Notes: generated by a model from the letters alone, not told the origin. A DNA stretch of 23,547 nt from Oscillospiraceae bacterium (GCA_014796735.1 JAAVIG010000041.1:1-23547); one strand, 5' to 3'. Numbered from the stretch's first letter, positions 1-7,662 are shown. Made by a program: numbers and translations.

Positions 1-1572
1 AGTCGTTGTTTCGGGAGGTGTTGTAGTCGCTTCCTCAGAAGTTGTTGTTTCGGGAGTTGTCGTAGTTTCTTCTTCGGAAGTCGTTGTTTCTGTTTCAGGT
101 TCTGTGGTTGTCTCAGTGGTCAACTCAGTTTCATCAAAATACTCTGCCCAGTATTCCTGGCTAAATGCACGGTATGTAGCCATATGAACTTCGCCGCTTT
201 TTATTGTAACCTGAGGAGCATAAATCGCTCCCGCGAATGTTGATACAACCGATACTCTTGCATTAGCAGCGAGTGCAGTTCCGGCAAAAGCATTATCCAA
301 AATTACAAGATTATCATCTGCGCTTTTGCCAATAAAGTTGAACACTATTCTCGAAGCTGTATCAAGATCATTGTCTTGAATACGACCTTCGGCGCCATCA
401 TTAAAGCAGAACACATTGTCACCTTGTTCAAGCGTTACATTGACCAACAGATAACAATCGGGATGGCTCTTCAAATGTGCAAAACATTTGTTTATAACAT
501 TTCTGGATGTATCGCTTCCGCTGTAAACGCTGCCGGTAATGTTCAGTGAAATAACGCCGGTCTCCGGTAAATTATTCAAATCGGTGTCTACATTGACCTG
601 CGCTAAAGTATCCGAAGCCGTTTGCATTTGATTGAGCAGTCCATTTACGACATTTGGTGCATCGTTCTTCAAAACAAACCTGTTGGTATTGTTGGCGATA
701 GGTGCCGAGCTGTTGGTGTCATAAACAGGATTTCCTTCATCATCCACAACAGGAACAGCTTCCCAGTAATCCTCGCCCTGTCTCCACTCGTAAAGCGGAT
801 TATGATCGTAGAATACTCTTCCGTCGCCTTCAACACGAAGGTACTTATAAATTTCCGGACCGACATATACGGTTTTGTTTGTTCCGAACTTTTCGCCTGA
901 TACCTCAAGCGTTTCGCCAATTACAATGGGAGTGTTTTTCTCATAGGATTCCGTTACATTATCTGCAAAAGGCAGAAGAGTTGTTCCGGCGTCTTCTATT
1001 TCAAATCTTCCCACACCGGCCTCTTCGTCCACAACAAACTCTAATTTGTGAACGACCAAGGGCTCATATTTGTATCGTTCCGGTATCGTAACACTGAAGG
1101 TTTTAGTGCCGGCCGTGTCAAACTCAACCGCAATATACTGAGAACTTGCGGTTGCCCCGTCTCCTGCCGCAAATTCAACTTCAACAAGCTCGCCGACACC
1201 GCCGTTATTGCAGTAAACACCCAGGTAATGAGTTTTAGTCTCTCCGTCCTCAAAAGTCTCTTCACTGGTTATATTAAACGTAACCGTGCGGCTCTTGGTG
1301 TTTATGAACCTATCCGTATCAAAGAAGTCGTTCAGCTTAAGGTTGTTTACGGCAAAGCTCGCCTCTGAATGTGATGCAGTCGTCATTTGATCTGCAACTA
1401 TACCGTAGTCGGTCAACCCCCCCAACGCCTTGCTTATGTAGTCGGGATCGGCCGAATTCGCGTTTGCGGCTACAATCAGACCCGTAACCGTCATAGACAG
1501 CGCGGTTACGGCGGAGATAGCCTTGGTTATCTTTGTTCTCCGCAGTCGCTTCATTTTTTCATAACCGTTCAT
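1..1572 (-). CDS. Secreted surface protein, partial (C-terminus beyond left edge)
   Basis: Open from the ATG at 1572-1570 for 524 codons to the window edge, with no stop. The start is set by a GGGG-rich SD (AAAAGGGGAAATGAT) 7 bases upstream; the next Met (codon 7) has none. Residues 1-40 form a signal peptide: MNGYEKMKRLRRTK, then a hydrophobic core (AISAVTALSMTVTGLIVAA). Residues ~45-480 are extracellular-looking with few Cys. The stretch ending FAGAIYAPQVTIKSGEVH resembles the C-terminal half of 'choice-of-anchor A' adhesin domains (VFNF..., AxNAxV, G.IYAP...SGEVH); this is a by-eye similarity. From about residue 485 the protein becomes a Thr/Glu/Pro linker with 13-residue units (ETTTSEEATTTPP-like), a typical spacer before a wall anchor, dockerin or second domain. 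The anchor itself is outside the window. Function unknown; adhesion or matrix role inferred. Divergent from the SCP2-like gene. Confidence 0.85.
   Translation of the reverse strand, partial: MNGYEKMKRLRRTKITKAISAVTALSMTVTGLIVAANANSADPDYISKALGGLTDYGIVADQMTTASHSEASFAVNNLKLNDFFDTDRFINTKSRTVTFNITSEETFEDGETKTHYLGVYCNNGGVGELVEVEFAAGDGATASSQYIAVEFDTAGTKTFSVTIPERYKYEPLVVHKLEFVVDEEAGVGRFEIEDAGTTLLPFADNVTESYEKNTPIVIGETLEVSGEKFGTNKTVYVGPEIYKYLRVEGDGRVFYDHNPLYEWRQGEDYWEAVPVVDDEGNPVYDTNSSAPIANNTNRFVLKNDAPNVVNGLLNQMQTASDTLAQVNVDTDLNNLPETGVISLNITGSVYSGSDTSRNVINKCFAHLKSHPDCYLLVNVTLEQGDNVFCFNDGAEGRIQDNDLDTASRIVFNFIGKSADDNLVILDNAFAGTALAANARVSVVSTFAGAIYAPQVTIKSGEVHMATYRAFSQEYWAEYFDETELTTETTTEPETETTTSEEETTTTPETTTSEEATTTPPETTT
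5..82 (-). repeat. 39-bp tandem repeat coding for the Thr/Glu/Pro linker
   Basis: Two adjacent 39-bp units (5-43 and 44-82) start with GTTGTTTCGGGAG on the plus strand and differ at several positions. A degenerate third unit starts at 83. Each codes for 13 linker residues on the minus strand. The array probably continues past the left edge. Confidence 0.7.
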
Positions 1573-1626
1573 ATCATTTCCCCTTTTCAAACATAGTGCA
1601 TCGTCTCCGCCTCAACAGCATTAATC

Positions 1627-1688
1627 CCAATCGGATCGCTGCACATTTTTGCGGCACACGCCCGAACAAAACCCGACTCAACGATTGG
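1627..1688 (-). promoter_or_regulatory. Structured 5' leader of the surface-protein mRNA
   Basis: Between the putative -10 and the start codon the minus transcript has about 185 nt of leader. It holds a 7-bp dyad, CCAATCG with CGATTGG (plus 1682-1688 and 1627-1633), enclosing ~48 nt, with a flanking GTTAAT/ATTAAT pairing possible outside it. I do not recognise it as a known riboswitch class. A cis-regulatory RNA is an inference. Confidence 0.35.
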
Positions 1689-1763
1689 AGGCCATCTATT
1701 AACGTCAGACCCCTTCCCGCTGTTCTTACGGTGATTTTCACGTGTGCTTTGATTTGTAGCCTT

Positions 1764-1796
1764 ATTGTACTATTTAAGGGTTACAAACGGGTTACA
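1764..1796 (-). promoter_or_regulatory. Candidate activator-dependent promoter with 11-bp direct repeats
   Basis: A -10 of TACAAT (1769-1764, minus) has no good -35. Its -35 region is occupied by two exact copies of TGTAACCC (plus-strand GGGTTACA at 1778-1785 and 1789-1796), 11 bp apart. An 11-bp direct repeat over the -35 is the usual layout of PhoB/OmpR-family response-regulator sites at activated promoters. The regulator is not identified. Confidence 0.45.
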
Positions 1797-1931
1797 TTGC
1801 CATTAAAAAACACCTCAAATTTCTATTTTTTTAAATTTCTGCGTTTTGCACAAATATTATACTGTTTTTTATGCAATTTTGTCATCTCATACCATTTATT
1901 GCATCAACACGCTGTTTTGCTGTTTTTTTCC

Positions 1932-1960
1932 TTGCAAACGGAATATTTTTGTGATATACT
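1932..1960 (+). promoter_or_regulatory. Sigma-A promoter of the SCP2-like gene
   Basis: TTGCAA (1932-1937), a 17-bp spacer and TATACT (1955-1960). Transcription would start near 1967, giving a ~180-nt leader before the start at 2146. The leader contains a hairpin pairing CCGAAAAACCG (~2069-2079) with CGGTTTTCGG (~2097-2106). Confidence 0.7.
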
Positions 1961-2145
1961 GTTTTCGGTTAATAATTACATTCAGCCGTATTGTAACAAA
2001 CGACCGGATAAAAGGGAAATGCCTTTCATGCTTTTTGTTTTCCGTAATTGTTCCCATTATCCAGCCGCCCGAAAAACCGCAGCTTGTATAATTTCTCGGT
2101 TTTCGGATAAGCTCAAAGCAATTACAAATGAAAAGAGGAAAAAAC

Positions 2146-2733
2146 ATGACTTACGAGAAGATTTTCAGCGAAGTACAGAAAAATTTTAAAAAGGCGAAAA
2201 TCAGCAATTTTACCCGCGAATTTGCATTTCAGTTCAACATCACAGGCGATGGCGAGGGAATATTTTACGCAGCGTACAAAAACGGCGTGCTTTCTGTTGA
2301 GCCTTATGATTATCAGGACAGAGATGTAATTTTTACCGCCGACGGCAAAACCATTACCGACATCGCTTCCGGAAAGCTTGAACCCATTGACGCTATAAAC
2401 GGCGGAAAACTTTTTGTTGACGGAAATCAGGATATCGCCAAGGAGATCATGCTCCTTATCAATCACAAAAACAAAGCAGCCGATAAGCCCGAAACAAAGA
2501 CTACCGCGACAAAAACAGCAGCTTCAACCAAAAAAGCGGTTGAAAAGAAAACCTCCGCAAAGGCAGAAACAGAAACAAAATCCGCTTCCACTGCAAAAAG
2601 CGAAGCAAAGCCTGCTGCAAAGAGCACAAAGCCGGAGGTAAAGGTCGAAGTCAAAGCCGAGAAGAAAGCGGACGAAAAAAGCACCGCTAAAGCTGCTCCC
2701 AAAGCTCAGAAGGCAAAGACATCCAAAAAGTGA
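2146..2733 (+). CDS. SCP2 sterol-transfer-like protein with Lys/Ala-rich tail
   Basis: The start at 2146 (MTYEKIF) is preferred over an in-frame ATG at 2128, because the only SD (GAGG, 2135-2138) lies between them, 7 bases before 2146. Product 195 residues. Residues 1-~105 look like a compact SCP2-type lipid-binding domain; the signature GKLEPIDAINGGKLFVDGNQ (the family's GK..P..A...GKL.V.G) is near residues 71-90. The remaining ~85 residues are low complexity: Lys, Ala, Thr and Glu in (K/E)(A)K-like runs ending KAKTSKK. Histone H1-like tails of this kind could bind nucleic acid or acidic polymers, which is inference. No signal peptide or membrane segment. Stands alone between its own promoter and terminator. 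The lipid ligand, if any, is unknown. Confidence 0.8.
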   Translation: MTYEKIFSEVQKNFKKAKISNFTREFAFQFNITGDGEGIFYAAYKNGVLSVEPYDYQDRDVIFTADGKTITDIASGKLEPIDAINGGKLFVDGNQDIAKEIMLLINHKNKAADKPETKTTATKTAASTKKAVEKKTSAKAETETKSASTAKSEAKPAAKSTKPEVKVEVKAEKKADEKSTAKAAPKAQKAKTSKK

Positions 2734-2750
2734 AAAGCAAAAATATTCAT

Positions 2751-2804
2751 AAACACTGTAACGCAGACGATCGTACGGCTTGATTACGGTGTTTTTATTT
2801 TTTT
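2751..2804 (+). terminator. Intrinsic terminator after the SCP2-like gene
   Basis: AAACACTGTAA (2751-2761) pairs with TTACGGTGTTT (2784-2794) over 11 bp with one G-U, followed by a T-rich run to 2804. It starts 17 bases after the stop codon. Confidence 0.75.
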
Positions 2805-2837
2805 CCAAGATAAATGAAAAGGTGCCGTAAAAAACTC

Positions 2838-2887
2838 AATAAAAATACAACCCGTCAAAACCAAGGCAAAACAAGGTTTTGACGGGT
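2838..2887 (-). terminator. Terminator of the efp/CD1247-type operon
   Basis: A perfect 13-bp stem, ACCCGTCAAAACC (2850-2862) with GGTTTTGACGGGT (2875-2887). Read on minus it is followed by TTGTATTTTT, so it best serves the minus genes ending at 2990. On plus it is followed by ATATTTGTTG, a weaker tract. Confidence 0.65.
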
Positions 2888-2920
2888 ATATTTGTTGTTG
2901 AGAAAACTGTTTTTTCACAC

Positions 2921-2956
2921 CCGAAGCGGCGGCTTCACCGCTCGGTTTTTATTTTT
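2921..2956 (+). terminator. Second plus-strand terminator-like hairpin
   Basis: CCGAAGCGG (2921-2929) pairs with CCGCTCGG (2938-2945) with one bulged A, followed by TTTTTATTTTTT. It probably backs up the 2751-2804 terminator against plus read-through into the converging minus operon. Confidence 0.5.
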
Positions 2957-2989
2957 TGGTTTTTTCGGACCTATGATAAAAGCTGACTT

Positions 2990-3400
2990 TTACTCGTCCT
3001 CTTCATCCTCAAGAGCACTCAAATCAAACTCAAGCGGCTCTCCGCAATTAGGACAAAGTATACCGCCCGCCGCGATAACATCAAAATCAACGGTAATGCT
3101 GTTATTGCACTTAGGGCATGTGATCTCGTACAGATCATCGTCCTCACAGCCGCAGCCGCACTCATCGTCATCGCATTCGTCGCCGTAAAAATCGTCCTCA
3201 ATATCAGCAACCGCGTCGTCAATATCGCTTACAACATCAGTAAGATCGGAAAGATCCATGTCGATCTCCTCGACCTGATGCGCCATATCGTCAAGCACAT
3301 CGATAATCGCTGACAGCAGCTTGCCCTCTTTGGTGGATTCATCAAGGCTTAAGCCCTCTGCCAGGCCCTTGATATAAGAAACCTTTTCAGTAATATTCAT
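2990..3400 (-). CDS. CD1247 N-terminal-domain zinc ribbon protein
   Basis: 136 residues, cytosolic. Residues 1-~70 are an acidic helical region (MNITEKVSYIKGLAEGL..., DDMAHQVEEIDMDLSDL) typical of the 'CD1247 N-terminal domain' family of Clostridia. A Cys/acidic cluster follows (C76, C81, C83, C85 among Asp/Glu). Then comes a zinc ribbon with C95-P-K-C98 and C116-P-N-C119, and an acidic tail. The start is preceded by AAGAAAGGTTATGGCGAAAAT. A tiny ATG...TGA frame of four codons lies between SD and start and overlaps the real ATG; I treat it as incidental. It follows efp by 101 bases and shares its terminator. The biochemical role is unknown. Confidence 0.85.
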   Translation of the reverse strand: MNITEKVSYIKGLAEGLSLDESTKEGKLLSAIIDVLDDMAHQVEEIDMDLSDLTDVVSDIDDAVADIEDDFYGDECDDDECGCGCEDDDLYEITCPKCNNSITVDFDVIAAGGILCPNCGEPLEFDLSALEDEEDE

Positions 3401-3501
3401 ATTTTCGCCATAACCTTTCTTACAGAACCTGTCCTCACAGCACCCCGCGCAAACTTACGAAATAAGCGCAAGAGCATTACAAAACACATTCCTATAGCCG
3501 A

Positions 3502-4065
3502 TCACTTATTTGCGCGCTCCATATATTCGCCAGTTCTGGTGTCGATACGAACCACTTCGCCAACATCGATAAAGAGAGGAACTCTTATTTCCGCGCCTGT
3601 TTCAAGGGTAGCGGGCTTGGTAGCGTTTGTAGCAGTATCGCCCTTAAAGCCGGGCTCAGTATCGGTAATTTCAAGCTCAACGAAGTTGGGAGGCTCAACG
3701 CCGAACACGTTGCCCTTATAGCTTAATATCTTGCACACCATATTTTCCTTCACAAAACGGAAGTTGTCGCCCAAATCCTTTTTGTTAATGGGAACCTGCT
3801 CGTAGGTCTCGCTGTCCATAAAGTAATAAAGATCGCCGTCGCTGTAGGAATACTCCATATCCTTTCTTTCGATAAAAGCGGTGGGGAACTTTGCGGTGGG
3901 GTTGTAGGACTTTTCCACAACCGCGCCCGTGATAACGTTCTTTGTCTTGGTACGAACGAAAGCGGAGCCCTTGCCGGGTTTAACGTGCTGGAACTCGATG
4001 ACCTGAACTACGTTTCCGTCCTCCTCAAAAGTAACGCCGTTTCTGAAATCGCCTGCTGAAATCAT
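3502..4065 (-). CDS. efp: Elongation factor P
   Basis: 187 residues, the normal EF-P length, with three domains: KOW-like (1-65), OB (66-128) and C-terminal OB (129-187, ending with the GEVVRIDTRTGEYMERA signature). It binds between the P and E sites and rescues ribosomes stalled on polyproline. The domain I loop reads KPGKGSA with K32 at the tip, the lysine modified in EF-P; in Bacillus the equivalent Lys32 carries 5-aminopentanol. The modification here cannot be told from sequence. The SD is GGAGGAAGG with a long spacer to ATG at 4065. First gene after the promoter at 4224-4252, followed by the CD1247-type gene. It sits downstream of aroQ, the Xaa-Pro peptidase and the deacetylase; aroQ-pepP-efp neighbourhoods are common in Firmicutes. 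Confidence 0.97.
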   Translation of the reverse strand: MISAGDFRNGVTFEEDGNVVQVIEFQHVKPGKGSAFVRTKTKNVITGAVVEKSYNPTAKFPTAFIERKDMEYSYSDGDLYYFMDSETYEQVPINKKDLGDNFRFVKENMVCKILSYKGNVFGVEPPNFVELEITDTEPGFKGDTATNATKPATLETGAEIRVPLFIDVGEVVRIDTRTGEYMERANK

Positions 4066-4147
4066 AAATTATAACCATTCCTTCCTCCGAAAGAGCTTAG
4101 CAGTCGAATCGGAGATACGCCTACGAACGCGGACGCCGATCTGAAAA

Positions 4148-4163
4148 ACCCGATTTTTCGGGT
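4148..4163 (-). promoter_or_regulatory. Hairpin in the efp leader
   Basis: In the ~150-nt leader between promoter and efp, ACCCG-AAAAAT-CGGGT is followed on minus by TTTTC. It resembles a short intrinsic terminator, so it could attenuate transcription into efp. The U tract is short and the stem is 5 bp, so support is modest. Confidence 0.3.
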
Positions 4164-4223
4164 CTGCCCTCTCGGATTGTTGTTCAAAACAATTCAAGAT
4201 GTTATTGTTTTATTATCTATACT

Positions 4224-4252
4224 ATTGTATCTTATTTTTGTAAATTTTGCAA
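4224..4252 (-). promoter_or_regulatory. Sigma-A promoter of efp
   Basis: On minus: TTGCAA (4252-4247), a 17-bp spacer and TACAAT (4229-4224). Transcription would start near 4217, separating efp from the deacetylase operon upstream. Confidence 0.7.
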
Positions 4253-4362
4253 GGGGTTTTTTAAAAAAATATTCCGATTTCCATAAAAAACAAAGATTTT
4301 TGCTTTAATAACCAAATAATCCGGCAAATTAAGGCTTTTCTTACACTATCCGATACCGCTTA

Positions 4363-5202
4363 TCACTCAGCCTTTACTTCGTTGTACAAATTTGTATCTC
4401 CCCCGTCTATCGCTACGCCCTTCGCCTCGAAAAGCTCGCTGACGGTGGCAAACTGATAGCCCTTTTCAAGCATAAAGGGAATAAGCGTGTCCAGAGCCTC
4501 CACCGTTTTGGAGTTACCCTCCGCGTCATGCATAAGAATAATAACTCCGTCTCTGAGCTGCCTTTGTATCCTTTTCACTCTCGTCTCCGCGTCTACGCTG
4601 TCCTCCCAGTCGTTGCAGCCGATGCCCGCGATAAAAGGCATGTCTATGCTTTCATACATTATATCGTTCACCGCGATATAGGGAGGTCTGAAAAACGTTG
4701 TGGGCTCGCCCGTTATCTCCTTTACCTTATCCGATACAAAAGCGATCTCTTCTTTAATCTCCTCCGCGCTCATCTTATCCATATACGAGTGGGTTTTCGA
4801 GTGATTGTTTATCTCGCAGCCCAGATCGTAGGCTCTTTTTACCGCTTTAGCGCTTTCATCGTTTATGTTATTTCCTATCAAAAAGAATGAAGCCCTTACC
4901 TGATATTTTTCCAGCAGATCGATAACCTCATTGGTAGTAGTGGTGTTGGGGCCGTCGTCAAAGGTCAAAGCAATTACGGGCTTTGTAGGGTCAATTTCAT
5001 ATGTGATCGGAGCAGACACGGCATTTTCCTCACTTTCCTGCGGCGCGGCGTCTTCCGGCAGCGCGCTCTGCGTATTGTTCATATCGTTAGTATTATCGGT
5101 GTTGTTCGAGCTGTCCGTTACCTCGGTTTCCGTTCCGCCGCTGCAAGATGTAAGAAGCGCAGCCGAAATGACCGATATTAAAAGCAATTTTAATTTTTTC
5201 AT
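4363..5202 (-). CDS. Lipoprotein polysaccharide (peptidoglycan/chitooligosaccharide) deacetylase
   Basis: 279 residues. The lipoprotein signal peptide has lipobox LTSC with C20. A Ser/Thr/Asn/Glu-rich spacer runs to ~65, then a NodB-type carbohydrate esterase 4 domain (~75-265). All five motifs are visible: TFDDGP (D82, D83), HSKTH (H134, H138, metal ligands with D83), RPPY (172-175), DW (198-199) and LMHD (H225, catalytic base). Family members remove N- or O-acetyl groups from GlcNAc/MurNAc-type polymers at the outer membrane face, often giving lysozyme resistance. The exact substrate cannot be assigned. The SD AAGGATAAG lies 25 bases after the peptidase gene, so it is likely the last gene of that operon. 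No strong terminator follows. Confidence 0.9.
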   Translation of the reverse strand: MKKLKLLLISVISAALLTSCSGGTETEVTDSSNNTDNTNDMNNTQSALPEDAAPQESEENAVSAPITYEIDPTKPVIALTFDDGPNTTTTNEVIDLLEKYQVRASFFLIGNNINDESAKAVKRAYDLGCEINNHSKTHSYMDKMSAEEIKEEIAFVSDKVKEITGEPTTFFRPPYIAVNDIMYESIDMPFIAGIGCNDWEDSVDAETRVKRIQRQLRDGVIILMHDAEGNSKTVEALDTLIPFMLEKGYQFATVSELFEAKGVAIDGGDTNLYNEVKAE

Positions 5203-5227
5203 CTTATACTTATCCTTCTTATCCTTT

Positions 5228-6298
5228 TTAAATGTAAATCAATGTCTTGGGCGTTTCGGTGATTATATTACAACCGTCCTTCGTAACAACGCACATATCC
5301 TCTATTCTTACTCCGTACTTTCCGGGAATATACACACCCGGCTCTATCGTAATGATCATACCCTCATGCAGCGTTGTTCCGCTCCGGCTGCTTACATTGG
5401 GACCCTCGTGTATCTCCAGTCCCACGCCGTGACCGAGACCGTGAGTAAAATACTGCTCGTAGCCCCACGCGTCCAAGGTGCTCCTTGCCACGTTGTCCAC
5501 TAACTTGCAGGATATATCCGCCCTTACCGCCTTGATAGCGTCGGTATTTGCGCCCCATACCGCGTTATAGATGTTTTTCATCTCGTCGGTGGGCTTTCCG
5601 AAAACAACCGTTCTGGTCATATCCGAGTGATAGCCCTTGTAGGTAGCGCCGAAATCGAGCGTAAGGAAGTCGCCCTCCTGAACGGGCTTATCGGTGGGTA
5701 CAGCGTGGGGGCAGGCGGAATTTACTCCCGAAGCTGCGATAGTTTCAAAGGAAACTCCGTCCGAACCAAGATCCATCATTAAAAATTCAAGAGCGGCGGC
5801 TATCTGCTTTTCCGTCTGTCCCACTCTCATGCTGGAAAGCAGCTTTGTGAACGCTGCCTCCGCGATCCTCTGCGCCTTTGTGATATAAGCGATCTCCTCG
5901 TTTGTTTTTATGATGCGCATTTGCTTCATATAATCGGAAAGCCGATTGGAGCTGTCAAAATTTATGCCGCTGAATCTCCTTTTCAGGGCGGAAAGCTGGG
6001 AAACGGTCATTGTTTCATCTTCGATATAGATGCTTTGTATCTTTTGTTCGCTTAAGATCTCTCCTATCTGGTCGTACAGCTCTCTTTGAAGTATCACCCT
6101 ACACAGCGGGTCTGTCACCTGCTGCTCGGTGTGCTCAAAATATCTGGCGTCGATTATAAAATACGCTCCCTGCTTTGTAATAAGCATTGTTCCGTCCTCG
6201 GAGCCGAAGTCGGTAAGATACCTTTTAGCTACCTCCGAAGTAAAAAGTGCCGCCTCATGCTCGTTTGACAGCCACGAAATCACCTTGTCAATATTCAT
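5228..6298 (-). CDS. pepP: M24-family Xaa-Pro aminopeptidase
   Basis: 356 residues, like short Firmicutes Xaa-Pro peptidases (YqhT type). An N-terminal creatinase-like domain (1-~125) precedes the pita-bread catalytic domain (~130-350). The five dinuclear-metal ligands are all present: D215 (TLDFG), D226 (HSDMTRT), H290 (HGLGHGVG), E319 (TIEPG) and E333 (VRIEDM). It cleaves N-terminal residues ahead of proline in the cytosol, recycling peptides. The start is supported by AAAGGACTATAAAA. It sits between aroQ and the deacetylase, close to efp, an arrangement frequent in Firmicutes. The symbol follows family usage; specificity has not been tested. Confidence 0.92.
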   Translation of the reverse strand: MNIDKVISWLSNEHEAALFTSEVAKRYLTDFGSEDGTMLITKQGAYFIIDARYFEHTEQQVTDPLCRVILQRELYDQIGEILSEQKIQSIYIEDETMTVSQLSALKRRFSGINFDSSNRLSDYMKQMRIIKTNEEIAYITKAQRIAEAAFTKLLSSMRVGQTEKQIAAALEFLMMDLGSDGVSFETIAASGVNSACPHAVPTDKPVQEGDFLTLDFGATYKGYHSDMTRTVVFGKPTDEMKNIYNAVWGANTDAIKAVRADISCKLVDNVARSTLDAWGYEQYFTHGLGHGVGLEIHEGPNVSSRSGTTLHEGMIITIEPGVYIPGKYGVRIEDMCVVTKDGCNIITETPKTLIYI

Positions 6299-6332
6299 TT
6301 TTATAGTCCTTTCATTATATTAAGTTACCGAT

Positions 6333-6773
6333 TTACTTTTGCGAATCTATAATATCCATAATGGCTCTTAACGCCAAAAGATAGCTGTTCTTCCCGAAGC
6401 CTAAAATGCTTCCCCTGCACACCGGAGCGATCACCGAGGTATGGCGGAATTCCTCGCGGGCGTGAATGTTGCTCATATGAACCTCTACAACGGGAATTTT
6501 TATTGCCGCGATAGCGTCCCTTATTGCATAGCTGTAATGGGTATACGCCCCCGCGTTTAAGATCACTCCGTCGCTTTCGTCCATAGCGTTGTGAAGCGCG
6601 TCAATAATACCGCCCTCGTGATTGCTCTGATAAAACTCAACGTCAATATTCAGCTCCTTTGCAAGCTGCACGATCTCGCTTTGTATCTCTGAAAGGCTGT
6701 CATTTCCGTACACTCTCGGCTCACGCTTGCCCAAAAGGTTTAAATTGGGGCCGTTTATTATAAGTATATTCAT
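6333..6773 (-). CDS. aroQ: Type II 3-dehydroquinate dehydratase
   Basis: 146 residues, full length for the dodecameric type II enzyme. It dehydrates 3-dehydroquinate to 3-dehydroshikimate in the shikimate pathway, cytosolic. Signatures: NGPNLNLLGKREP (8-19) with the conserved Arg R17, catalytic Y22 in VYG, NHEGGIIDALH (51-61), LNAGAYTHYSYAIRDA (72-87) and EVHMSNIHAREEFRH (97-111) with H99 as the likely catalytic His. The start is supported by AAAGGACGGAAATTAAA. It lies 16 bases after the TIM-barrel gene and 34 before pepP, so it is co-transcribed with both. No other shikimate gene is nearby. Confidence 0.96.
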   Translation of the reverse strand: MNILIINGPNLNLLGKREPRVYGNDSLSEIQSEIVQLAKELNIDVEFYQSNHEGGIIDALHNAMDESDGVILNAGAYTHYSYAIRDAIAAIKIPVVEVHMSNIHAREEFRHTSVIAPVCRGSILGFGKNSYLLALRAIMDIIDSQK

Positions 6774-6789
6774 TTTAATTTCCGTCCTT

Positions 6790-7635
6790 TTATTTTAAGC
6801 TTTCATAATATTTTTTCATCTGCGCCGCGTCCTCTGCCTGCGTCCCCGCGCTTTCGCAGATAACGGTAGGCTCTAAGCTTCTTTCGTAAAAAAGCTCCAT
6901 AAGCGGCTCGTATTCGGGGCCGTACTCCTTGTCGTCAAAGGTAAGATGCGCCTTTTCCCCGCCTGCGGTGTACATTATCCTGCTGAAATGAACGTGGAAA
7001 TTTTTCAGGCGCTCATGTCCAAGCCCGTTTTCTATCTCGTCAAGGAGCGCCGCGTAGTCCTCCTTTGTTTTGATACCGCCTAACGTCCTCGCGTTAAGAT
7101 GCCCGAAGTCAACGCAGGGCAAAAACCTTTCGTCAACCTCGCACAGTTCTATTACCTCCGTAAGCGTACCCAGCTGATTTATCTTGCCCATTGTTTCGGG
7201 GCAGATTATTATATCGGAAAGCCCATTTTCGTCAAGCATTTCCTGCGCTCTCTTCAAAGTATCTTTCGCAAGCTCCAAAGCCTGCTCACGGGTCATTTTG
7301 GCACAGGAGCCGCTGTGTATCACGATCTTTTTTGCTCCAAGCCTATGCGCCGCCTCCGCCGATTCCTTTATATAATCGAGACTTTTCAAACGCGTCTCCT
7401 CGTTTTCACTCGACAGTGAAATAAAATAAGGAGTATGCAGAGTCAGAGCAATGCCATTTTCCTCGGCGATCGCGGGAAGCATATCATATGTCTTTTGAGC
7501 GATCCTAACACCCCTGCCGCACTCTATCTCATAGCCGTTTAAGCCCAAGCCCTTTAAATATTCGGGCAAGCTCTCGGGAAATTTGCGTTTTCCGAAGCTT
7601 TCCGAATTACCGCCGGGGCCGAATGAAATTGCCAT
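6790..7635 (-). CDS. Endonuclease IV (Nfo)-like TIM-barrel protein
   Basis: 281 residues with the AP-endonuclease 2 / Nfo fold signature. By eye, the Nfo metal ligands map to H67 (LHTPY), H107 (VIHSG), E147 (CPETMG), D176 and H179 (VDFGHLNAR), H214 (FHVHFSR), H230 (EKAH) and E261 (ICESAG). The Nfo D-x-H pair (D229/H231 in E. coli) appears here as K228-A-H230, with E227 adjacent, so one zinc ligand may be shifted or lost. The usual Nfo N-terminus is also shortened. It may be an abasic-site endonuclease or a diverged sugar-phosphate TIM barrel (isomerase-like). Second gene of a probable yqeG-nfo-like-aroQ-pepP-deacetylase operon; SD is AAAGGATCAT. Confidence 0.8.
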   Translation of the reverse strand: MAISFGPGGNSESFGKRKFPESLPEYLKGLGLNGYEIECGRGVRIAQKTYDMLPAIAEENGIALTLHTPYFISLSSENEETRLKSLDYIKESAEAAHRLGAKKIVIHSGSCAKMTREQALELAKDTLKRAQEMLDENGLSDIIICPETMGKINQLGTLTEVIELCEVDERFLPCVDFGHLNARTLGGIKTKEDYAALLDEIENGLGHERLKNFHVHFSRIMYTAGGEKAHLTFDDKEYGPEYEPLMELFYERSLEPTVICESAGTQAEDAAQMKKYYESLK

Positions 7636-7662
7636 AGCCGTTTATGATCCTTTCGATTATGA

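Noticed and set aside
1573..1757. c-di-GMP or cobalamin riboswitch in the surface-protein leader
   Set aside because: None of the conserved sequence blocks of these classes is visible.
4283..4306. AT-rich CAAA/TTTG hairpin followed by TTTTTT as a deacetylase terminator
   Set aside because: Only four A/T-rich pairs; too weak to support.
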